A stretch of DNA of 64,000 bases from positions 1 through 64,000 of the forward strand of contig JAJDZX010000113.1 of assembly GCA_022824395.1 (NCBI GenBank). Direction: 5' to 3'. The stretch is from Alphaproteobacteria bacterium. Lineage in GTDB: Bacteria > Pseudomonadota > Alphaproteobacteria > TMED109. The notes beneath the pieces were generated by a model that saw only the letters and a list, made by a program, of their open reading frames with translations, had not been told where the DNA came from and made no database searches. The position numbers and the translations under genes were made by a program. Positions 21,679 to 31,303 of this stretch are shown here, one piece after another (positions within the stretch are counted from its first letter, which is position 1; each line of letters starts with the position of its first letter).

Positions 21679-21906
21679 GTGGAAACAGAAGCTGCCAGGC
21701 TGATCGGCGCCGGTCTCGCTACCATCGCACTCGCCGGAGCCGGTATCGGCATCGGCAATATTTTCGGAAACTACGTTTCTGCCGCTATCCGGAATCCCTC
21801 CGCCGCGCCCAAGGTCTTCGGCAACGTGCTGCTGGGTTTCGCATTGACGGAGGCGATCGCGCTGTTTGCGCTTCTGATTGCGTTCCTGATTCTATTCGCG
21901 GTCTAA
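21679..21906 (+). CDS. atpE: ATP synthase F0 subunit c
   Basis: A 75-residue hairpin of two transmembrane helices joined by the polar loop RNPSA. The proton-carrying carboxylate is Glu58 in [12 protein letters not shown] GxGxGxG-type packing motif ([11 protein letters not shown]) lies in helix 1. The start is GTG at 21679, placed by a good GAAAGGA Shine-Dalgarno sequence eight bases upstream; an earlier in-frame ATG at 21604 lies inside atpB. The residues around Glu58 indicate a proton-type rather than a sodium-type ring. Confidence 0.95.
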   Translation: METEAARLIGAGLATIALAGAGIGIGNIFGNYVSAAIRNPSAAPKVFGNVLLGFALTEAIALFALLIAFLILFAV

Positions 21907-21922
21907 GTCCGAATTGCTGCAC

Positions 21923-22495
21923 ATGGCTCGCCATTTCGCCATTGCCTGCGGCCTCGCGGGCGCCGCGCTGATTCCTGCGGCGGCGTTCGCAGAGAGCAAC
22001 ATGCCGCAGCTGCGCGTGGAGACGTTTGCCTCCCAGGTGTTCTGGTTGGTGGTGACGTTCTCGGCTCTCTACGTCGTGATCAGCCAAGTCGTGCTGCCGC
22101 AGGTGCGGACCACCCTGCGGGCCCGCGAAACGCGCATCGGGGTCGACCGGGAACAGGCGGACGAGCTTCGAAAGGAAGCGGAGGCCGCCCATCTCCGAGC
22201 CAGCGAGGCGCTGGCTGCGGCCCGGGCCGACAATGACCGGCTGCTCCGGGAGGCGCACGAACGGGCGGCGGCCGCATTCCGGGCCGAAACCCAGCGCCTG
22301 CAAGCGGCACTGGACAACGAACGGGTGGAGGCGGAGGCGCGCATCCAGGCGAGTCGCATGGCGGCACTGCAGAACGCCGAAGCCGCGGCAGCGGAGCTGG
22401 TGCGGTCGCTCACCACCACCTTGACATCCGTGCAAATTGACGACGCCGCACTGTCCGGCGCAGTGGCACAGGCCGCTCGGGAGAACGCGACATGA
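21923..22495 (+). CDS. atpG: ATP synthase F0 subunit b'
   Basis: A 190-residue peripheral-stalk subunit. An N-terminal hydrophobic stretch (about 5-20) resembles a signal sequence, as in many b' subunits of photosynthetic-lineage alphaproteobacteria. A membrane anchor follows near residues 33-52 (FWLVVTFSALYVVISQ), then a long Ala/Glu/Arg-rich coiled coil. It pairs with the b subunit encoded next, with which it overlaps by four bases. The ATG at 21923 is preferred to a TTG nine bases upstream. Confidence 0.88.
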   Translation: MARHFAIACGLAGAALIPAAAFAESNMPQLRVETFASQVFWLVVTFSALYVVISQVVLPQVRTTLRARETRIGVDREQADELRKEAEAAHLRASEALAAARADNDRLLREAHERAAAAFRAETQRLQAALDNERVEAEARIQASRMAALQNAEAAAAELVRSLTTTLTSVQIDDAALSGAVAQAARENAT

Positions 22496-23001
22496 CGTGG
22501 TCCGAGCTGTCGCAGGATCCGTCATTTTGGGTCGCGGTCTCCTTCGTCGTGTTCGTGGGTGGCTTCGGTCGCCTGCTGCTGCGAAGGCTGGCCGGCGTGC
22601 TGGACGCCCATCGGACCGCAGTCCGTGACGAATTGGACAGCGCTGCCGCGCTTCACGCCGAGGCACAATCCCTTCGCGACCGCTACACCGACGAGGCTGC
22701 AGTCGCCGAGAAGACAGCCGGCGAGATCCGGGCTCGGGCGCAAGAAGCTGCCGGGCAAATTGCTGCCGATTCAGATGTGCGCCTGCAGGCACATTTGTCG
22801 CGGATGCGCGCGCGTGCCGCGGAAGAAATCGCCCGTTCGGAGGAAGCCGCAAGGCAGATGTACCGCGAGCGCGTGGCCGATCTCGTGCTGGCAGCGTCGA
22901 CTCGCCTCCTGCGCGAGCGCATCGACCCCCAAATGCAGGTCGTGTTGATCCAACAGACCGTGGACGGCCTCGGGCAATCACTGCGGCAGCGGCAAGCATG
23001 A
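22492..23001 (+). CDS. atpF: ATP synthase F0 subunit b
   Basis: A 169-residue peripheral-stalk subunit with one N-terminal membrane helix (about 10-28, FWVAVSFVVFVGGFGRLLL) and a long helical, charged region rich in Ala, Glu and Arg that dimerises with b' and reaches the F1 head. It overlaps the b' gene by ATGA. It is the last gene of the F0 cluster; the F1 genes are not in the window, the split usual for alphaproteobacteria. Confidence 0.9.
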   Translation: MTWSELSQDPSFWVAVSFVVFVGGFGRLLLRRLAGVLDAHRTAVRDELDSAAALHAEAQSLRDRYTDEAAVAEKTAGEIRARAQEAAGQIAADSDVRLQAHLSRMRARAAEEIARSEEAARQMYRERVADLVLAASTRLLRERIDPQMQVVLIQQTVDGLGQSLRQRQA

Positions 23002-23040
23002 CGCCATGGCGATGGTGACGATGCCCGTTCCCCGCCCCAA

Positions 23041-23610
23041 ATGATGCCCATGCCCAGGACACCAGACGACAGGCCGCCCTGGCACGGCACGACGGTGCTG
23101 TCGGTCCGGCGGGCCGGGGCCGTGGTGATCGCCGGGGACGGGCAGGTCACGCAGGGTGACACGGTCATCAAGGCCAATGCCCGCAAGGTGCGACGTCTCG
23201 CGGGCGGGACCGTGCTGGCCGGATTTGCCGGCGCAACCGCCGACGCGTTCACCCTCTTCGACCGGCTGGACGCGAAGCTTGAGCGGCATCCAAGCCAGTT
23301 GATGCGGGCATGCGTCGAACTGGCACGCGACTGGCGAACCGATCGGTACCTTCGCCGTCTCGAAGCCGTCATGGCGGTTGCGGACCGGGAAGTGTCTTTG
23401 CTCGTCTCCGGCGTGGGTGACGTCGTGGAACCCTCGGACGGTCTGATCGGGATCGGGTCGGGGGGAGGCTTTGCCTTGGCCGCGGCGCGCGCGCTGAGCG
23501 AGGTCGACGGGCTGTCCGCCGAGGACATTGCCCGCCGGTCACTGGCGGTCGCCGCCGATCTCTGCATCTACACGAACGCCCAGATTTCCGTTGAAGTCAT
23601 TCGCCAATGA
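23041..23610 (+). CDS. hslV: ATP-dependent protease subunit HslV
   Basis: A 189-residue proteasome-like peptidase. A 16-residue propeptide ending in WHG precedes the N-terminal threonine nucleophile (Thr17 in the TTVLSVRR block). The [25 protein letters not shown] and [13 protein letters not shown] blocks are all typical. It forms two hexameric rings capped by HslU for unfolding-coupled proteolysis in the cytoplasm. The gene overlaps hslU by ATGA, and starts 39 bp after atpF. Confidence 0.96.
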   Translation: MMPMPRTPDDRPPWHGTTVLSVRRAGAVVIAGDGQVTQGDTVIKANARKVRRLAGGTVLAGFAGATADAFTLFDRLDAKLERHPSQLMRACVELARDWRTDRYLRRLEAVMAVADREVSLLVSGVGDVVEPSDGLIGIGSGGGFALAAARALSEVDGLSAEDIARRSLAVAADLCIYTNAQISVEVIRQ

Positions 23611-24914
23611 CCGCTTTCACACCACGCGAGATTGTCGCCGAGCTGGACCGTTTCATCATCGGGCAGCGCGCGGCCAAACGGTCCGTGGCCATCGCGTTGC
23701 GGAACCGCTGGCGCCGGCAGCAGCTTGAATCACCGCTACGCGACGAAATCCTGCCCAAGAACATCCTGATGATGGGGCCGACCGGTGTCGGCAAGACCGA
23801 AATCGCGCGGCGCCTTGCGAAGCTGGCGCAGGCTCCGTTCATCAAGGTGGAAGCGACGAAGTTCACGGAGGTGGGATACGTCGGCCGTGATGTCGAGTCG
23901 ATCATCCGTGACCTGGTTGAAAGCGCGATCATGATCACGCGGACACGGCTGCAGCATGAGGTCGCGACACGGGCCGAAGCGGCGGCCGAAAAGCGCGTCC
24001 TCGATGTGCTTGCCGGATCGTCGGCTTCCCGCGACACCCGCCAGAAGATGCGCGAGAAGCTTCGGTCCGGTCAGCTTGATGAGCAGGAAATTGAAATCGA
24101 AGTCAGCGAGAGCCCCGGCGGCCTGCCATCGTTCGAACTGCCCGGCGTGCCGGGAACCCACGTTGGCATGGTCAACCTCGGCGAGCTCCTCGGCAAGTCG
24201 TTCGGCAATGTCAAGCAGAAGCGTCGCATGAGCGTGGCCGAGAGCCATCACGTCCTGGTCGAGGAAGAAAGCAACCGCCTCATCGATGACGATGAATTGC
24301 ACCGCACGGCGATCGAGGCGGTCGAACAGAACGGCATCGTGTTCCTGGACGAAATCGACAAGATTACGCGCGCCGAGGACCGGGCCGGGGCCGACGTGAG
24401 CCGCGAGGGCGTGCAACGCGATCTCCTGCCCCTGATCGAGGGCACGGTGGTGCCGACCAAGCACGGTCAGGTGCGAACCGGCCACATCCTGTTCATCGCC
24501 TCCGGGGCCTTTCACCTTGCCAAGCCGTCGGACCTGCTGCCCGAACTGCAGGGCCGCCTTCCCATCAGGGTGAGCCTCGACGCTTTAACTGAAGCTGATC
24601 TGGTCCGCATTCTGACCGAGCCGGAGAACAGCTTGACGCGGCAGTACGAGGCGCTGCTCGCGACCGACGGCGTCAAACTGGAGTTCCGGGAAGACGGCAT
24701 CAAGGCCTTGGCAAAACTGGCGGCGGAAGCCAATCACACCGTGGAAAATATTGGTGCGCGCCGGCTCCATACCATCTGCGAGCGGCTGCTGGAAGACGTG
24801 AGTTTCTCGGCGACCGATCGGTCAGATGAGGTGGTCACCATCGACGAGCCGTTCGTGCTCGAGACCCTGAGCGACGAAATCGACCAGAGTGATTTGAACC
24901 GGTTCATCCTGTAA
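23607..24914 (+). CDS. hslU: ATP-dependent protease ATPase subunit HslU
   Basis: A 435-residue AAA+ unfoldase: Walker A GPTGVGKT at 57-64, pore motif in [13 protein letters not shown], the intermediate I domain from about 110 to 230, Walker B FLDEIDK, and sensor motifs in RIVS-like LPIRVSLD and GARRLHT. It ends in DLNRFIL, the C-terminal tail inserted into HslV for activation. Translationally coupled to hslV. Confidence 0.97.
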   Translation: MTAFTPREIVAELDRFIIGQRAAKRSVAIALRNRWRRQQLESPLRDEILPKNILMMGPTGVGKTEIARRLAKLAQAPFIKVEATKFTEVGYVGRDVESIIRDLVESAIMITRTRLQHEVATRAEAAAEKRVLDVLAGSSASRDTRQKMREKLRSGQLDEQEIEIEVSESPGGLPSFELPGVPGTHVGMVNLGELLGKSFGNVKQKRRMSVAESHHVLVEEESNRLIDDDELHRTAIEAVEQNGIVFLDEIDKITRAEDRAGADVSREGVQRDLLPLIEGTVVPTKHGQVRTGHILFIASGAFHLAKPSDLLPELQGRLPIRVSLDALTEADLVRILTEPENSLTRQYEALLATDGVKLEFREDGIKALAKLAAEANHTVENIGARRLHTICERLLEDVSFSATDRSDEVVTIDEPFVLETLSDEIDQSDLNRFIL

Positions 24915-25017
24915 CCGGTTGATCCTTGCACGCCGCAAGTTCCGTGTCGGGGGCAACCTCCGTCACGGCAGCATCCGCGGCACCTGTCAGGTCGCCTCCA
25001 CCGGCTTGATGTTCAAG

Positions 25018-25045
25018 TTCCGTCCGAAGGCCCGGACAATATAGT
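25018..25045 (+). promoter_or_regulatory. Possible promoter for the DUF3422 gene
   Basis: TTCCGT (25018-25023) and TATAGT (25040-25045) are separated by 16 bp. The -10 matches five of six consensus positions. It lies 31 bp before the start codon in the 160-bp gap after hslU. Confidence 0.4.
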
Positions 25046-25075
25046 GTTTCCTGACGCAGAAGAAGGGCACGCCGG

Positions 25076-26383
25076 ATGACGGAAGCGAGGCTGGAAGACC
25101 ACCCGCAGCGCTACGCGCTGTCAAACGAGTTGCACGCCCGTCCTTTCCCCGAATTGCACGCCCCGTGCCACGCTGTCGTGCTGGCCATCAAACAGCCTGA
25201 CCAGGCCGAAAATCGGGACCCGGAAGCAGACCGCGCGCATCTTCACGATCTGCTTGATCGTCACGGCGCGGCCCATCCTCCCCCCGGCGGCAGTCATTTC
25301 TCGGGGCGACTGGGTCGCAGCCTGCTGAAGTGGGAACGACACACCGAGTTTGTGAGCTACACCATTTACGCCGAGGGCGTAGCCGGCGTGCCGTTTACCG
25401 GCTCCGTCGCAACGACATTTCCGGCTGACTGGCTCAACCAGGCTCCCGGAAAGGTGCTCACATCGGTGCTGGTCAGGGTCGAGCGGGGCAAAACGGTGCC
25501 GACATTGGCGGAAGCGGACTATGCGCGCATGCGGGACTGGTTCGTGCCCGAAAGCCTCGCCATGTCCAGCGTCATTGACGGCCAGGCCATCGCCGCAAGC
25601 GACTTCCGCATCGATCCGGCAGGGCATGTTCGATTCGCACTGCTTGTGCGATCGGATATTGGTCCGCGACGCTTGGGACGCATCGTCCAGCGTGTGGTGG
25701 AAATCGAGACCTACAAGTCGATCGCGATGCTGACCTTGCCGGTGGCACGTCAGGTGGCCGCCCGCGTGGCCGAACTCGATGGAGAAATGTCCTCACTGAT
25801 CCAGACCATGGTGACGTCTGGAGGAGGGGAGTCGCAAACACTCGATCGGCTGCTCGAAATGTCCGCAGAAATCGAGGCCCTGTCTTCCTCCTCGGCATTT
25901 CGTTTCGGCGCCGCCGAGGCCTATGCGGCCATCGTCCACGAGAGGATCAGTGCGCTGCGCGAAGAACGAGTCATGGGGCGGCAAACTCTCGCGGAGTTCA
26001 TGTTGCGGCGCTTCGACCCGGCGATGCGAACCTGCCGCTCCGCAAAGGGTCGGTTGGACGAACTCTCCCAGCGGGCGACCCGGGCAGCCACCCTGCTGCG
26101 CACACGCGTCGAGGTGAATATCGCAGCACAAAATCGTGGGCTTCTCGAAAGCATGAATCGACGAGCTGCCCTGCAACTTCGGCTGCAACAAATGGTTGAG
26201 GGGCTGTCGGTCGTTGCGATCAGCTACTACGCCGTCAGTCTTCTGGGGTACATCCTGGCTCCGATTTCCCGGCAACTGAACGCCGACGAGGCACTAATTC
26301 AGGCCGTAGTTGCGGTCCCGGTCATTGGCGTTGTCTGGTGGATGGTCCGGCGACTACGAATGCGGGTCTCGGAACGCAGGTGA
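25076..26383 (+). CDS. DUF3422 family membrane-anchored protein
   Basis: A 435-residue protein beginning RYALSNELHARPFPEL, the hallmark opening of DUF3422, followed by LLKWERHTEFVSYTIY near residue 95. The middle part (about 220-370) is helical and rich in Arg and Glu and may form a coiled coil. Two hydrophobic segments near the C-terminus (about 380-400 and 413-425) suggest membrane anchoring with the bulk of the protein in the cytoplasm. No biochemical function is known for the family, which is widespread in alpha- and betaproteobacteria. It stands alone. Confidence 0.82.
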   Translation: MTEARLEDHPQRYALSNELHARPFPELHAPCHAVVLAIKQPDQAENRDPEADRAHLHDLLDRHGAAHPPPGGSHFSGRLGRSLLKWERHTEFVSYTIYAEGVAGVPFTGSVATTFPADWLNQAPGKVLTSVLVRVERGKTVPTLAEADYARMRDWFVPESLAMSSVIDGQAIAASDFRIDPAGHVRFALLVRSDIGPRRLGRIVQRVVEIETYKSIAMLTLPVARQVAARVAELDGEMSSLIQTMVTSGGGESQTLDRLLEMSAEIEALSSSSAFRFGAAEAYAAIVHERISALREERVMGRQTLAEFMLRRFDPAMRTCRSAKGRLDELSQRATRAATLLRTRVEVNIAAQNRGLLESMNRRAALQLRLQQMVEGLSVVAISYYAVSLLGYILAPISRQLNADEALIQAVVAVPVIGVVWWMVRRLRMRVSERR

Positions 26384-26537
26384 CCCAATATGGCTGCAAA
26401 CGCAATGATCCAGAGATAGACCCTATTAGTTCATGTCATGATCACTCCAACAGGCTGAGAAGCGCCTTCATCGCGCTCGCCCGTCCGAGCAGTCCACGGC
26501 CAGCTGCAATCAAGCACGAACCACCGGAAGAAAACGC

Positions 26538-27224
26538 ATGACATCGAGCCAGATCCCCTGTTCCCTCTTCGATTTCCTGCGTGAGCTCAAGGCCAACAAC
26601 GATCGCTCATGGTTTGAGGCAAACAAGGAACGCTACCACTCCGAAGTGCGTGACCCGATGCTCGCCTTCATCGGTGCATTTGCAGGTCCGCTCTCCGAAA
26701 TCAGCGAGCATTTCCGCGCCGATCCGCGCCCACATGGCGGGTCGCTGTTCCGGATCTACCGGGACACGCGTTTCTCCAAAGACAAGACGCCCTACAAGAC
26801 CAATGTTGGTGCGCACTTTCGTCACGTCGCCGGCAAGGATGCCCACGCACCCGGCTTCTACCTCCATCTGGAGCCCGGGGTGTGCTTCGCCGGCGGCGGC
26901 CTTTGGCGTCCCGACAGTCGCACCCTTGGTAGCGTTCGGGATGCAATCGTCGACCGGACCGACGATTGGAAGTCCGTCAAGGCAGACCCCTCCTTCCAGG
27001 AAACCTTTGAACTCTCGGGCCAATCGCTCAAACGACCGCCGCGAGGCTACGACCCTGAACATCCATTGATCGACGACATCAAGCGCAAGGACTTCGTGGC
27101 CATTGCCAGCTTCACCGAGAGCTTCGCTGTTCAGCCCGAGTTCTTCCAGCGCTTTGTCGCTATCGTGCAAACGGGCTCCGACTTCGTTCGATTTCTGTCG
27201 CGGGCCGTCGGCGTCCCGTACTAG
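26538..27224 (+). CDS. DUF2461 / TIGR02453 family protein
   Basis: A 228-residue protein with the family's FDFLRELKANNDRSWFEANKERY-like opening (split here as FLRELKANNDRSWFEANK), a central RIYRDTRFSKDKTPYKTN block and GFYLHLEP. The family is common in bacteria and some fungi but has no assigned activity. It starts at the ATG at 26538, after a GGAAG purine stretch. The C-terminal 25 residues, after the RFVAIVQTGSDFVRF segment, diverge from what I expect of the family. A metallo-beta-lactamase gene follows 34 bp downstream on the same strand. Confidence 0.8.
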   Translation: MTSSQIPCSLFDFLRELKANNDRSWFEANKERYHSEVRDPMLAFIGAFAGPLSEISEHFRADPRPHGGSLFRIYRDTRFSKDKTPYKTNVGAHFRHVAGKDAHAPGFYLHLEPGVCFAGGGLWRPDSRTLGSVRDAIVDRTDDWKSVKADPSFQETFELSGQSLKRPPRGYDPEHPLIDDIKRKDFVAIASFTESFAVQPEFFQRFVAIVQTGSDFVRFLSRAVGVPY

Positions 27225-27258
27225 GGCCGTCGCAGCCGAACTTTCGGGAACATTGACC

Positions 27259-28059
27259 ATGGGCGACATCTGGGAAGTCACCGCGATCCGGTACGGAACA
27301 CATGCACAACGGAAACGCCACGAGAACTTCATCGGGGCGGATCCTCACGATGGAGACATGCCGCTCGATTATTTCGTCTGGCTCATACGGAACGAGGAAC
27401 GCTCAATTGTGGTGGACGTCGGCTTTGACGAGGCCGAAGGCAGGCGACGCCACCGGACCGTGGACAGGGCGCCCCGGGACGGACTGGCAATGCTCGGGGT
27501 CGACAGTGCCAAGGTTCGCGACGTCATCATCACACACCTTCATTACGACCATGCCGGCACGATCGAACATTTCGGCGAGGCCGACTTCCACCTGCAGGAG
27601 CGCGAGATGCGCTTTGCAACGGGCCCGCACATGGCACGTCCGACGTTCGCTACGCCATACACTCCAGACCACGTGTGCAACCTCGTCCGAAAGGCATTCC
27701 AAGGAAGAGTTGTGTTTCATGACGGCGATCGGGAAATCGCCCCTGGTGTCTCCGTGCACCTGCTCGGCGGCCACACGATGGGACTTCAATGCGTTCGTGT
27801 ACGAACGCGGAGAGGATGGATCGTACTCGCGTCCGACGCCGCGCATTTCTTTGAAAACATGGAACGTTCGGCGCCTTTCCCGATCGTTTTTTCCGTCGCT
27901 GACATGCTGGCGGGACACGATCGGATTGCGAGTCTCGCCGACAGCTCCGATCACATTATTCCAGGCCATGATCCTCTGGTGACAAAGATCTATCCGGCCT
28001 ACAACGACACCCTGAACGGCATCGTTTCCCGGCTAGACGCCGATCCCAGCCCGCGGTAG
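27259..28059 (+). CDS. Metallo-beta-lactamase fold hydrolase, N-acyl homoserine lactonase-like
   Basis: A 266-residue MBL-fold protein with the dinuclear metal motif HLHYDHAG near residue 95, an intermediate His in GGHTMG, the bridging Asp in LASDAAHF and a final His in IIPGHDP. The spacing and the opening WEVTAIRYGTH resemble AHL lactonase-type proteins of the AttM/AiiA branch, but many members cleave other lactones or esters, so quorum quenching is only one possibility. The ATG at 27259 is chosen because the family begins there. The gene ends 12 bp before the parS palindrome and converges on mnmG. Confidence 0.82.
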   Translation: MGDIWEVTAIRYGTHAQRKRHENFIGADPHDGDMPLDYFVWLIRNEERSIVVDVGFDEAEGRRRHRTVDRAPRDGLAMLGVDSAKVRDVIITHLHYDHAGTIEHFGEADFHLQEREMRFATGPHMARPTFATPYTPDHVCNLVRKAFQGRVVFHDGDREIAPGVSVHLLGGHTMGLQCVRVRTRRGWIVLASDAAHFFENMERSAPFPIVFSVADMLAGHDRIASLADSSDHIIPGHDPLVTKIYPAYNDTLNGIVSRLDADPSPR

Positions 28060-28071
28060 GCCGCTGTGCGG

Positions 28072-28099
28072 GCCGGATGTTTCACGTGAAACATCCGGC
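28072..28099. promoter_or_regulatory. parS: parS site at the 3' side of mnmG
   Basis: The 16-mer TGTTTCACGTGAAACA at 28078-28093 is an exact match to the ParB-binding parS consensus. Flanking bases extend it into a 28-bp perfect palindrome (28072-28099). It sits between two convergent genes, so the palindrome could also act as a transcription terminator. ParB loading here would organise the origin region for segregation by ParA. The parAB genes themselves are not in the window. Confidence 0.88.
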
Positions 28100-28118
28100 G
28101 GCTCAGGGGGGCCGCCGC

Positions 28119-29984
28119 TCAGGCGCGGGCGGATATTTTCTTCAAGTGTGCCACAACCGCTGTCAAGGCTGCCGGCGTCACTCCGGGCAGGCGGGCGGCT
28201 GATGCCAGCGTCGACGGACGGCTCGCTTCCAACGCCTCGGTCGCTTCAGCGGAGAGTCCCCCTACCGAACCGTAGTCAATGATAGCCGGCAATCGCACCG
28301 CGGCGTCGCGGCGGTAGGCGCGAATATCTTCGTCCTGGCGGGCCTTGTAGGGAGCGTACAGAGCATCGGCTTCCAGAATGCCGTGCAGTGACGCGTCAAT
28401 GGCATCAAGTCGCGGGCAGATTTCCGAGAGCTTGGCGAGGGTGACATTGGCGTACCCCAGGAACTGCATGGCAGATCGACGCCCCCCATCGTCGGAAGCG
28501 GCAATGCCGTGTCGCCGCGCCGACGACGCACTCACCGGCGTTTCCTCCAGCAACCGGCGCGCTGCCGCCAGTTTTGCCGACTTTTCGGCGAACGCGCAGG
28601 CTCGCTGGGTTCCGACCACGCCGGCCACCTCCCCCTTCGGCGTCAAGCGCCCATCGGCGTTGTCGGCCCGCAAATGCAAGCGGTATTCCGAACGGGATGT
28701 CAGCATGCGGTACGGCTCGGGCGCTCCTCTAGTGGTGAGATCGTCGATCAAGACACCGATGTAGGCCTCGGCACGATCAAGCGTGAACGCCGGTTTGCCG
28801 CCTACCTGACCCGCCGCATTGATGCCCGCGACCACACCCTGGGCGGCCGCCTCTTCGTACCCCGTCGTGCCATTGATCTGGCCGGCAAAGAACAATCCTC
28901 GGAGTCGCTTGGTCTCCAATGTCGGCAGGAGTTCTCGGGGATCGACGTAGTCGTATTCGATTGCATACCCCGGGCGAACCATCCGCACGGTTTCAAGCCC
29001 CTTGATCAGAGAGAGCATGTCTTCCTGGACCGAGGCCGGCAACGATGTGGAGATTCCGTTCGGGTAAACAGTGGAATCATCGTAGCCTTCCGGCTCGAGG
29101 AAGACTTGGTGCCGCGGACGCGAGGCAAAGCGGACAACCTTGTCCTCGATGGAAGGGCAGTACCTTGGCCCGCTTCCCTCAATCCGGCCAGCGTGCATCG
29201 GGGTCCGATGCAAGTTGGAGCGGACCAATCGGTGCATGGCCTCGTTGGTCCAGGTGATATGGCACGGCACCTGCGGTCGCTCGATCCGCTCCGTGAGGAG
29301 CGACAGCGGTTCCGGAACAGCGTCTCCCTCCTGTATCTCGAGTTCGCCCCAGCGTATTGTCGCGCCGTCCAAGCGCGGCGGCGTACCGGTTTTCAGTCGG
29401 CCCAATCGAAATCCAGACAGGGCCAACCGTTCTGCCAGCCGGGTGGCCGGTGCCTCGCCAGCACGGCCCGCCGGCGTCTGCGATTCCCCAACGTGGATCA
29501 TGCCTCGCAGAAAGGTCCCGGTCGCAATGACCACGGAGCCCGCCCGGAGCTCACGGCCATCACCTAATACAATCCCGCTCACCCGCCGGTCCTGATCCTC
29601 CAGCAGGTCTTCCACGGATCCTTCCACAATCGCAAGATTCGGCTGTTTCCGAAGCAGTTCCTGCATGGCGGCTCGATAAAGCTTCCGGTCCGCTTGGCAC
29701 CTAGGTCCATGCACGGCCGGCCCGCGACTGCGATTGAGAACGCGGAATTGCATGCCGGCCTGATCCGCTGCACGAGCAATCAATCCATCCAATGCGTCCA
29801 CTTCCCGCATGAGATGCCCTTTTCCGACACCGCCGAATGCCGGGTTACAGGACATCGCGCCAACAGTGGAAAATGTGTGAGTCACCAAGCCCGTTCGGGC
29901 TCCCATGCGCGCAGCCGCCGCGGCTGCTTCGCAGCCGGCGTGCCCGCCACCGACAACCAAGACGTCGTATCCCCGTGAGCGCAT
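28119..29984 (-). CDS. mnmG: tRNA uridine-34 modification enzyme MnmG
   Basis: A 621-residue FAD-dependent enzyme that, with MnmE, installs carboxymethylaminomethyl groups on wobble uridine 34. FAD-binding [10 protein letters not shown] occupies residues 12-21; [21 protein letters not shown] and [12 protein letters not shown] are classic GidA blocks; the C-terminal helical domain binds tRNA. Length is standard. The gene is flanked by parS sites on both sides. It is separated from mnmE by nearly 8 kb of metabolic and transport genes, and rsmG-parA-parB do not follow it. Confidence 0.96.
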   Translation of the reverse strand: MRSRGYDVLVVGGGHAGCEAAAAAARMGARTGLVTHTFSTVGAMSCNPAFGGVGKGHLMREVDALDGLIARAADQAGMQFRVLNRSRGPAVHGPRCQADRKLYRAAMQELLRKQPNLAIVEGSVEDLLEDQDRRVSGIVLGDGRELRAGSVVIATGTFLRGMIHVGESQTPAGRAGEAPATRLAERLALSGFRLGRLKTGTPPRLDGATIRWGELEIQEGDAVPEPLSLLTERIERPQVPCHITWTNEAMHRLVRSNLHRTPMHAGRIEGSGPRYCPSIEDKVVRFASRPRHQVFLEPEGYDDSTVYPNGISTSLPASVQEDMLSLIKGLETVRMVRPGYAIEYDYVDPRELLPTLETKRLRGLFFAGQINGTTGYEEAAAQGVVAGINAAGQVGGKPAFTLDRAEAYIGVLIDDLTTRGAPEPYRMLTSRSEYRLHLRADNADGRLTPKGEVAGVVGTQRACAFAEKSAKLAAARRLLEETPVSASSARRHGIAASDDGGRRSAMQFLGYANVTLAKLSEICPRLDAIDASLHGILEADALYAPYKARQDEDIRAYRRDAAVRLPAIIDYGSVGGLSAEATEALEASRPSTLASAARLPGVTPAALTAVVAHLKKISARA

Positions 29985-29991
29985 CGCCTTC

Positions 29992-30100
29992 CTACCTGTT
30001 GATCAGTCGCCTACCAAAGCGACCGTTCTCGCATTCCGTACACGGGTCAAGTCGTTCCAATGTTTCACGTGAAACATCTTCACGGCTGGCCGACCGGCCA
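29992..30100 (-). pseudogene. Possible relic of the rsmG 5' end around the second parS site
   Basis: Minus-strand translation across the second parS reads SREDVSRETLERLDP and then [13 protein letters not shown] before a stop 8 bp from the mnmG start. RsmG proteins of alphaproteobacteria typically open with VSRETLxRL-xx-Y-xx-LL-xx-W-xx-RIN. The VSRET part follows automatically from parS in this frame; only LERL and the loose RRLIN resemblance are independent evidence. No complete methyltransferase gene follows. Confidence 0.25.
30060..30077. promoter_or_regulatory. parS: parS site upstream of mnmG
   Basis: TGTTTCACGTGAAACA at 30061-30076 is an exact parS 16-mer, with one more paired base on each side. 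It lies 76 bp upstream of the mnmG start codon, so ParB bound here could also touch mnmG transcription. It is about 2 kb from the other exact parS copy. Confidence 0.88.
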
Positions 30101-30197
30101 CCCTTCCCGAACTGTGGCAGCAGTTTGGACAAGCACAATGCACTTCGAGGATATCCGGGAGCATCTCCCAAGCTGTCGCGGGCTTGCCGGGCGGCTC

Positions 30198-31208
30198 CTA
30201 CGCCGCAGCGACCTGTTCCCACACACCGGTCCGCGAGGATCTAAACAGGGCATCCAAGACCCTCATGTTGGCCACGGCGGTTTCAATCGGATACGGCACT
30301 GGGTGACCGTTGAGTAGACAACGGGAAACGGCGTCGCCCTGGCAAGTGTACTGGTCGACCGGAGGAATTTCGATGACTTCATCAGGGATCGGTCCTGGAT
30401 AGTCACCGCCGCCAATGAAGAGCCGACAGACCCGGCCCGGCTCCATGACAAATGGAAATTCTGCTCGTAGCCATGCGTCCGTGCCAAGAATCGCGAGGCT
30501 CTGATGGCGCGCAACCTGAGTGGAGCAAATAAAGCTGGCTTGGCCGTCGGGAAATTCCAGAATGGCGGTCGCCAGTCGATCCGTGCCAAAAGTAGGATCA
30601 TGTTCCATCAGAGCATTGACGCGGGTCGGCTCTGAATCAAAGACAAACCTTGAAATAACAGTAGGGTAGCAGCCAATGTCATAGACGCCGCCGCCACCGA
30701 TGTCTCGCTGGTTACGAATGTCCAAGGGATTGTGATTGGAATACGCGAAGATACCTTGAACAGCGCGCACCCGACCCAGACGCCCGGACGCGACGAGTTC
30801 TCGAACCCTGAGCCACTGCGGATGATGGCGCACCATAAAGGCTTCCTGGACCTGCATGCCGCTACGGTCTCGGACCTGGATTAGTGTCGCCACCTCGGCA
30901 GCCGTCAACGCAATCGGTTTTTCACAAAGAACGTGCTTGCCAGCCTCAAGCGTCCGGATGGTCCATGGCACGTGCAAATGATTGGGCAAAGGAATGTACA
31001 CCGCATCAATTGCTCGATCATCGAGTAGCTCCTGGTAACTGCCGTAACTCCGAGGAATACCCAGAGAGACGGCCGCTGCCTGCGCCCGGGCGGGATCGCG
31101 CGAGGCAATGGCCTCGACCGAGCAATGCTCGCCCGCCTGCATGGCCGGGATCACCTTCTCCGTCGCGATTCGCGCAACGCCCAGAACTCCCCAGCGAATC
31201 GATGCCAT
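30198..31208 (-). CDS. Gfo/Idh/MocA family NAD(P)-dependent dehydrogenase
   Basis: A 336-residue oxidoreductase with a Rossmann domain (WGVLGVARIATEKVIPAM, residues 6-23), the family's EKP motif at 96-98 (CEKPIALTA) and a C-terminal beta-sheet domain opening with the IGGGGVYDIGCYP block. It resembles sugar dehydrogenases such as xylose dehydrogenase or 1,5-anhydrofructose reductase. The ATG at 31208 begins the conserved domain. It diverges from the enolase-superfamily gene, with 95 bp between them, and the pair plausibly acts in one sugar or sugar-acid catabolic route. The substrate is not known. Confidence 0.85.
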   Translation of the reverse strand: MASIRWGVLGVARIATEKVIPAMQAGEHCSVEAIASRDPARAQAAAVSLGIPRSYGSYQELLDDRAIDAVYIPLPNHLHVPWTIRTLEAGKHVLCEKPIALTAAEVATLIQVRDRSGMQVQEAFMVRHHPQWLRVRELVASGRLGRVRAVQGIFAYSNHNPLDIRNQRDIGGGGVYDIGCYPTVISRFVFDSEPTRVNALMEHDPTFGTDRLATAILEFPDGQASFICSTQVARHQSLAILGTDAWLRAEFPFVMEPGRVCRLFIGGGDYPGPIPDEVIEIPPVDQYTCQGDAVSRCLLNGHPVPYPIETAVANMRVLDALFRSSRTGVWEQVAAA

Positions 31209-31303
31209 GGTCAAATCCCGCCGAACCTGTCGCATTCAGCGTGGCAGAGTTACAGTCCGGTTTCCAGCTGGAAGCGCCTCCGTTGGATCTTGCGAGCAGG
31301 CTT

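Noticed and set aside
26384-26537. A short plus-strand frame in the gap before the DUF2461 gene
   Set aside because: It has no convincing ribosome binding site, overlaps the end of the DUF3422 gene, and its translation looks like non-coding DNA.
30060-30317. Plus-strand frame starting MFHVKH inside the parS site
   Set aside because: The start is produced by the parS sequence itself, and the remaining residues resemble no protein and run antisense into the Gfo/Idh gene.
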